DNA from: Candidatus Zixiibacteriota bacterium
GTDB lineage: Bacteria > Zixibacteria > MSB-5A5 > GN15 > FEB-12
Direction of reading: 5' to 3'
Length of the DNA stretch: 5,603 nt
NCBI GenBank assembly: GCA_030619345.1
Contig: JAUXBO010000179.1
Span: forward strand, 1 to 5,603
Shown: piece after piece, positions 5,419 to 5,603 of the stretch
Position numbering within the stretch: position 1 is the stretch's first letter
Layout of the letters: the number at the start of each line of letters is the position of its first letter
The notes under the pieces: generated by a model
What the model saw: the letters and a program-made list of their open reading frames with translations, nothing else
Told to the model about the DNA's origin: nothing
The model's database searches: none
Program-made: the position numbers and the translations under genes

Positions 5419-5567
5419 GGGTGGCACGCTCAAACTTGTTTTGGGCGTGGCTTCTCTTAGAATCCGGGCCAAACAAGTTTGACCTTGTACCCCACACCTA
5501 ACAGGTGGGTTTATTTTTCGCTGACGCCAGTCTCGATATTGAACCCACCATAAATGGTGGGCCACCC
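5419..5567. repeat. Composite palindromic (MITE/REP-like) element
   Basis: A 149-bp stretch is bounded by GGGTGGC (5419-5425) and its reverse complement GCCACCC (5561-5567). Inside are several nested dyads. CACGCTCAAA (5425-5434) pairs with TTTGGGCGTG (5440-5449), with one T-G wobble. TCAAACTTGTTTTGG (5430-5444) is nearly the reverse complement of CCAAACAAGTTTGA (5469-5482). A terminator-like hairpin lies at 5492-5518. CCCACCAT-AA-ATGGTGGG (5544-5561) is a perfect palindrome. No coding frame or target-site duplication is evident. This is probably a non-autonomous mobile or REP-type repeat; copies elsewhere would settle it. Confidence 0.55.
5492..5518 (+). terminator. Intrinsic terminator-like hairpin
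   Basis: CACCT (5495-5499) and AGGTG (5503-5507) pair around AAC. The stem extends by two C-G pairs past a bulged A (5494), giving seven pairs, and is followed by TTTATTTTT (5510-5518). It faces the plus direction and could end transcripts from the SpoIIAA-like gene, although it lies about 250 bp past that stop and inside a repeat element. Confidence 0.45.
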
Positions 5568-5603
5568 GATGATAATGCTGTTCAACATAAATCTTGTGAT
5601 GTC
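5568..5603. other. Right edge, no feature recognised
   Basis: These 36 bases follow the repeat element. No start codon with a ribosome site and no RNA gene could be supported. Confidence 0.4.

Overview
The window is a bacterial chromosomal segment centred on a complete ruvC-ruvA-ruvB operon, all on the minus strand (about 3842 down to 1651). These genes encode the Holliday-junction resolvase and its branch-migration motor. Around the operon are lineage-specific genes: two predicted secreted proteins of unknown function, a small acidic protein, and one plus-strand protein resembling the SpoIIAA/STAS-like family. Base composition is moderate. Intergenic spaces carry hairpin-forming repeats of the kind scattered through many genomes of uncultivated bacteria. 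The long loop in RuvA, the degenerate leucine-rich-like secreted protein and the repeats would fit an uncultivated FCB-group, Zixibacteria-like or Planctomycetes-like lineage. That placement is an impression, not something proved here.

Layout: 49-333 (minus) is a small acidic hypothetical protein. 334-550 holds a tandem 16/17-bp repeat running into a pair of inverted, REP-like hairpins. 551-1573 (minus) is a secreted solenoid protein of about 13 leucine-rich-like units. Its start is placed at a GTG with a textbook Shine-Dalgarno site, not at the longer ATG at 1642. 1651-3842 (minus) is ruvCAB: ruvC and ruvA overlap by ATGA, and ruvA and ruvB are 27 bp apart. A perfect 10-bp stem hairpin at 3911-3935 separates ruvC from a secreted, lysine-tailed protein at 3946-4593 (minus). 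A divergent intergenic region (4597-4825) follows, then a SpoIIAA-like protein at 4826-5245 (plus). The right end (5246-5603) has no convincing long gene. It contains a possible 19-codon minus-strand ORF, a small dyad, and a composite palindromic element at about 5419-5567 that includes a terminator-like hairpin.

Functionally, RuvA binds the four-way junction, RuvB hexamers pump DNA through it and RuvC cuts it. All catalytic and nucleotide-binding motifs of the three proteins are intact, so the machinery is expected to work. Nothing ties the flanking genes to recombination. I found no convincing novel multi-gene system. The items most worth a second look are the secreted solenoid protein, the internal duplication in the lysine-tailed protein, and the two families of hairpin repeats.
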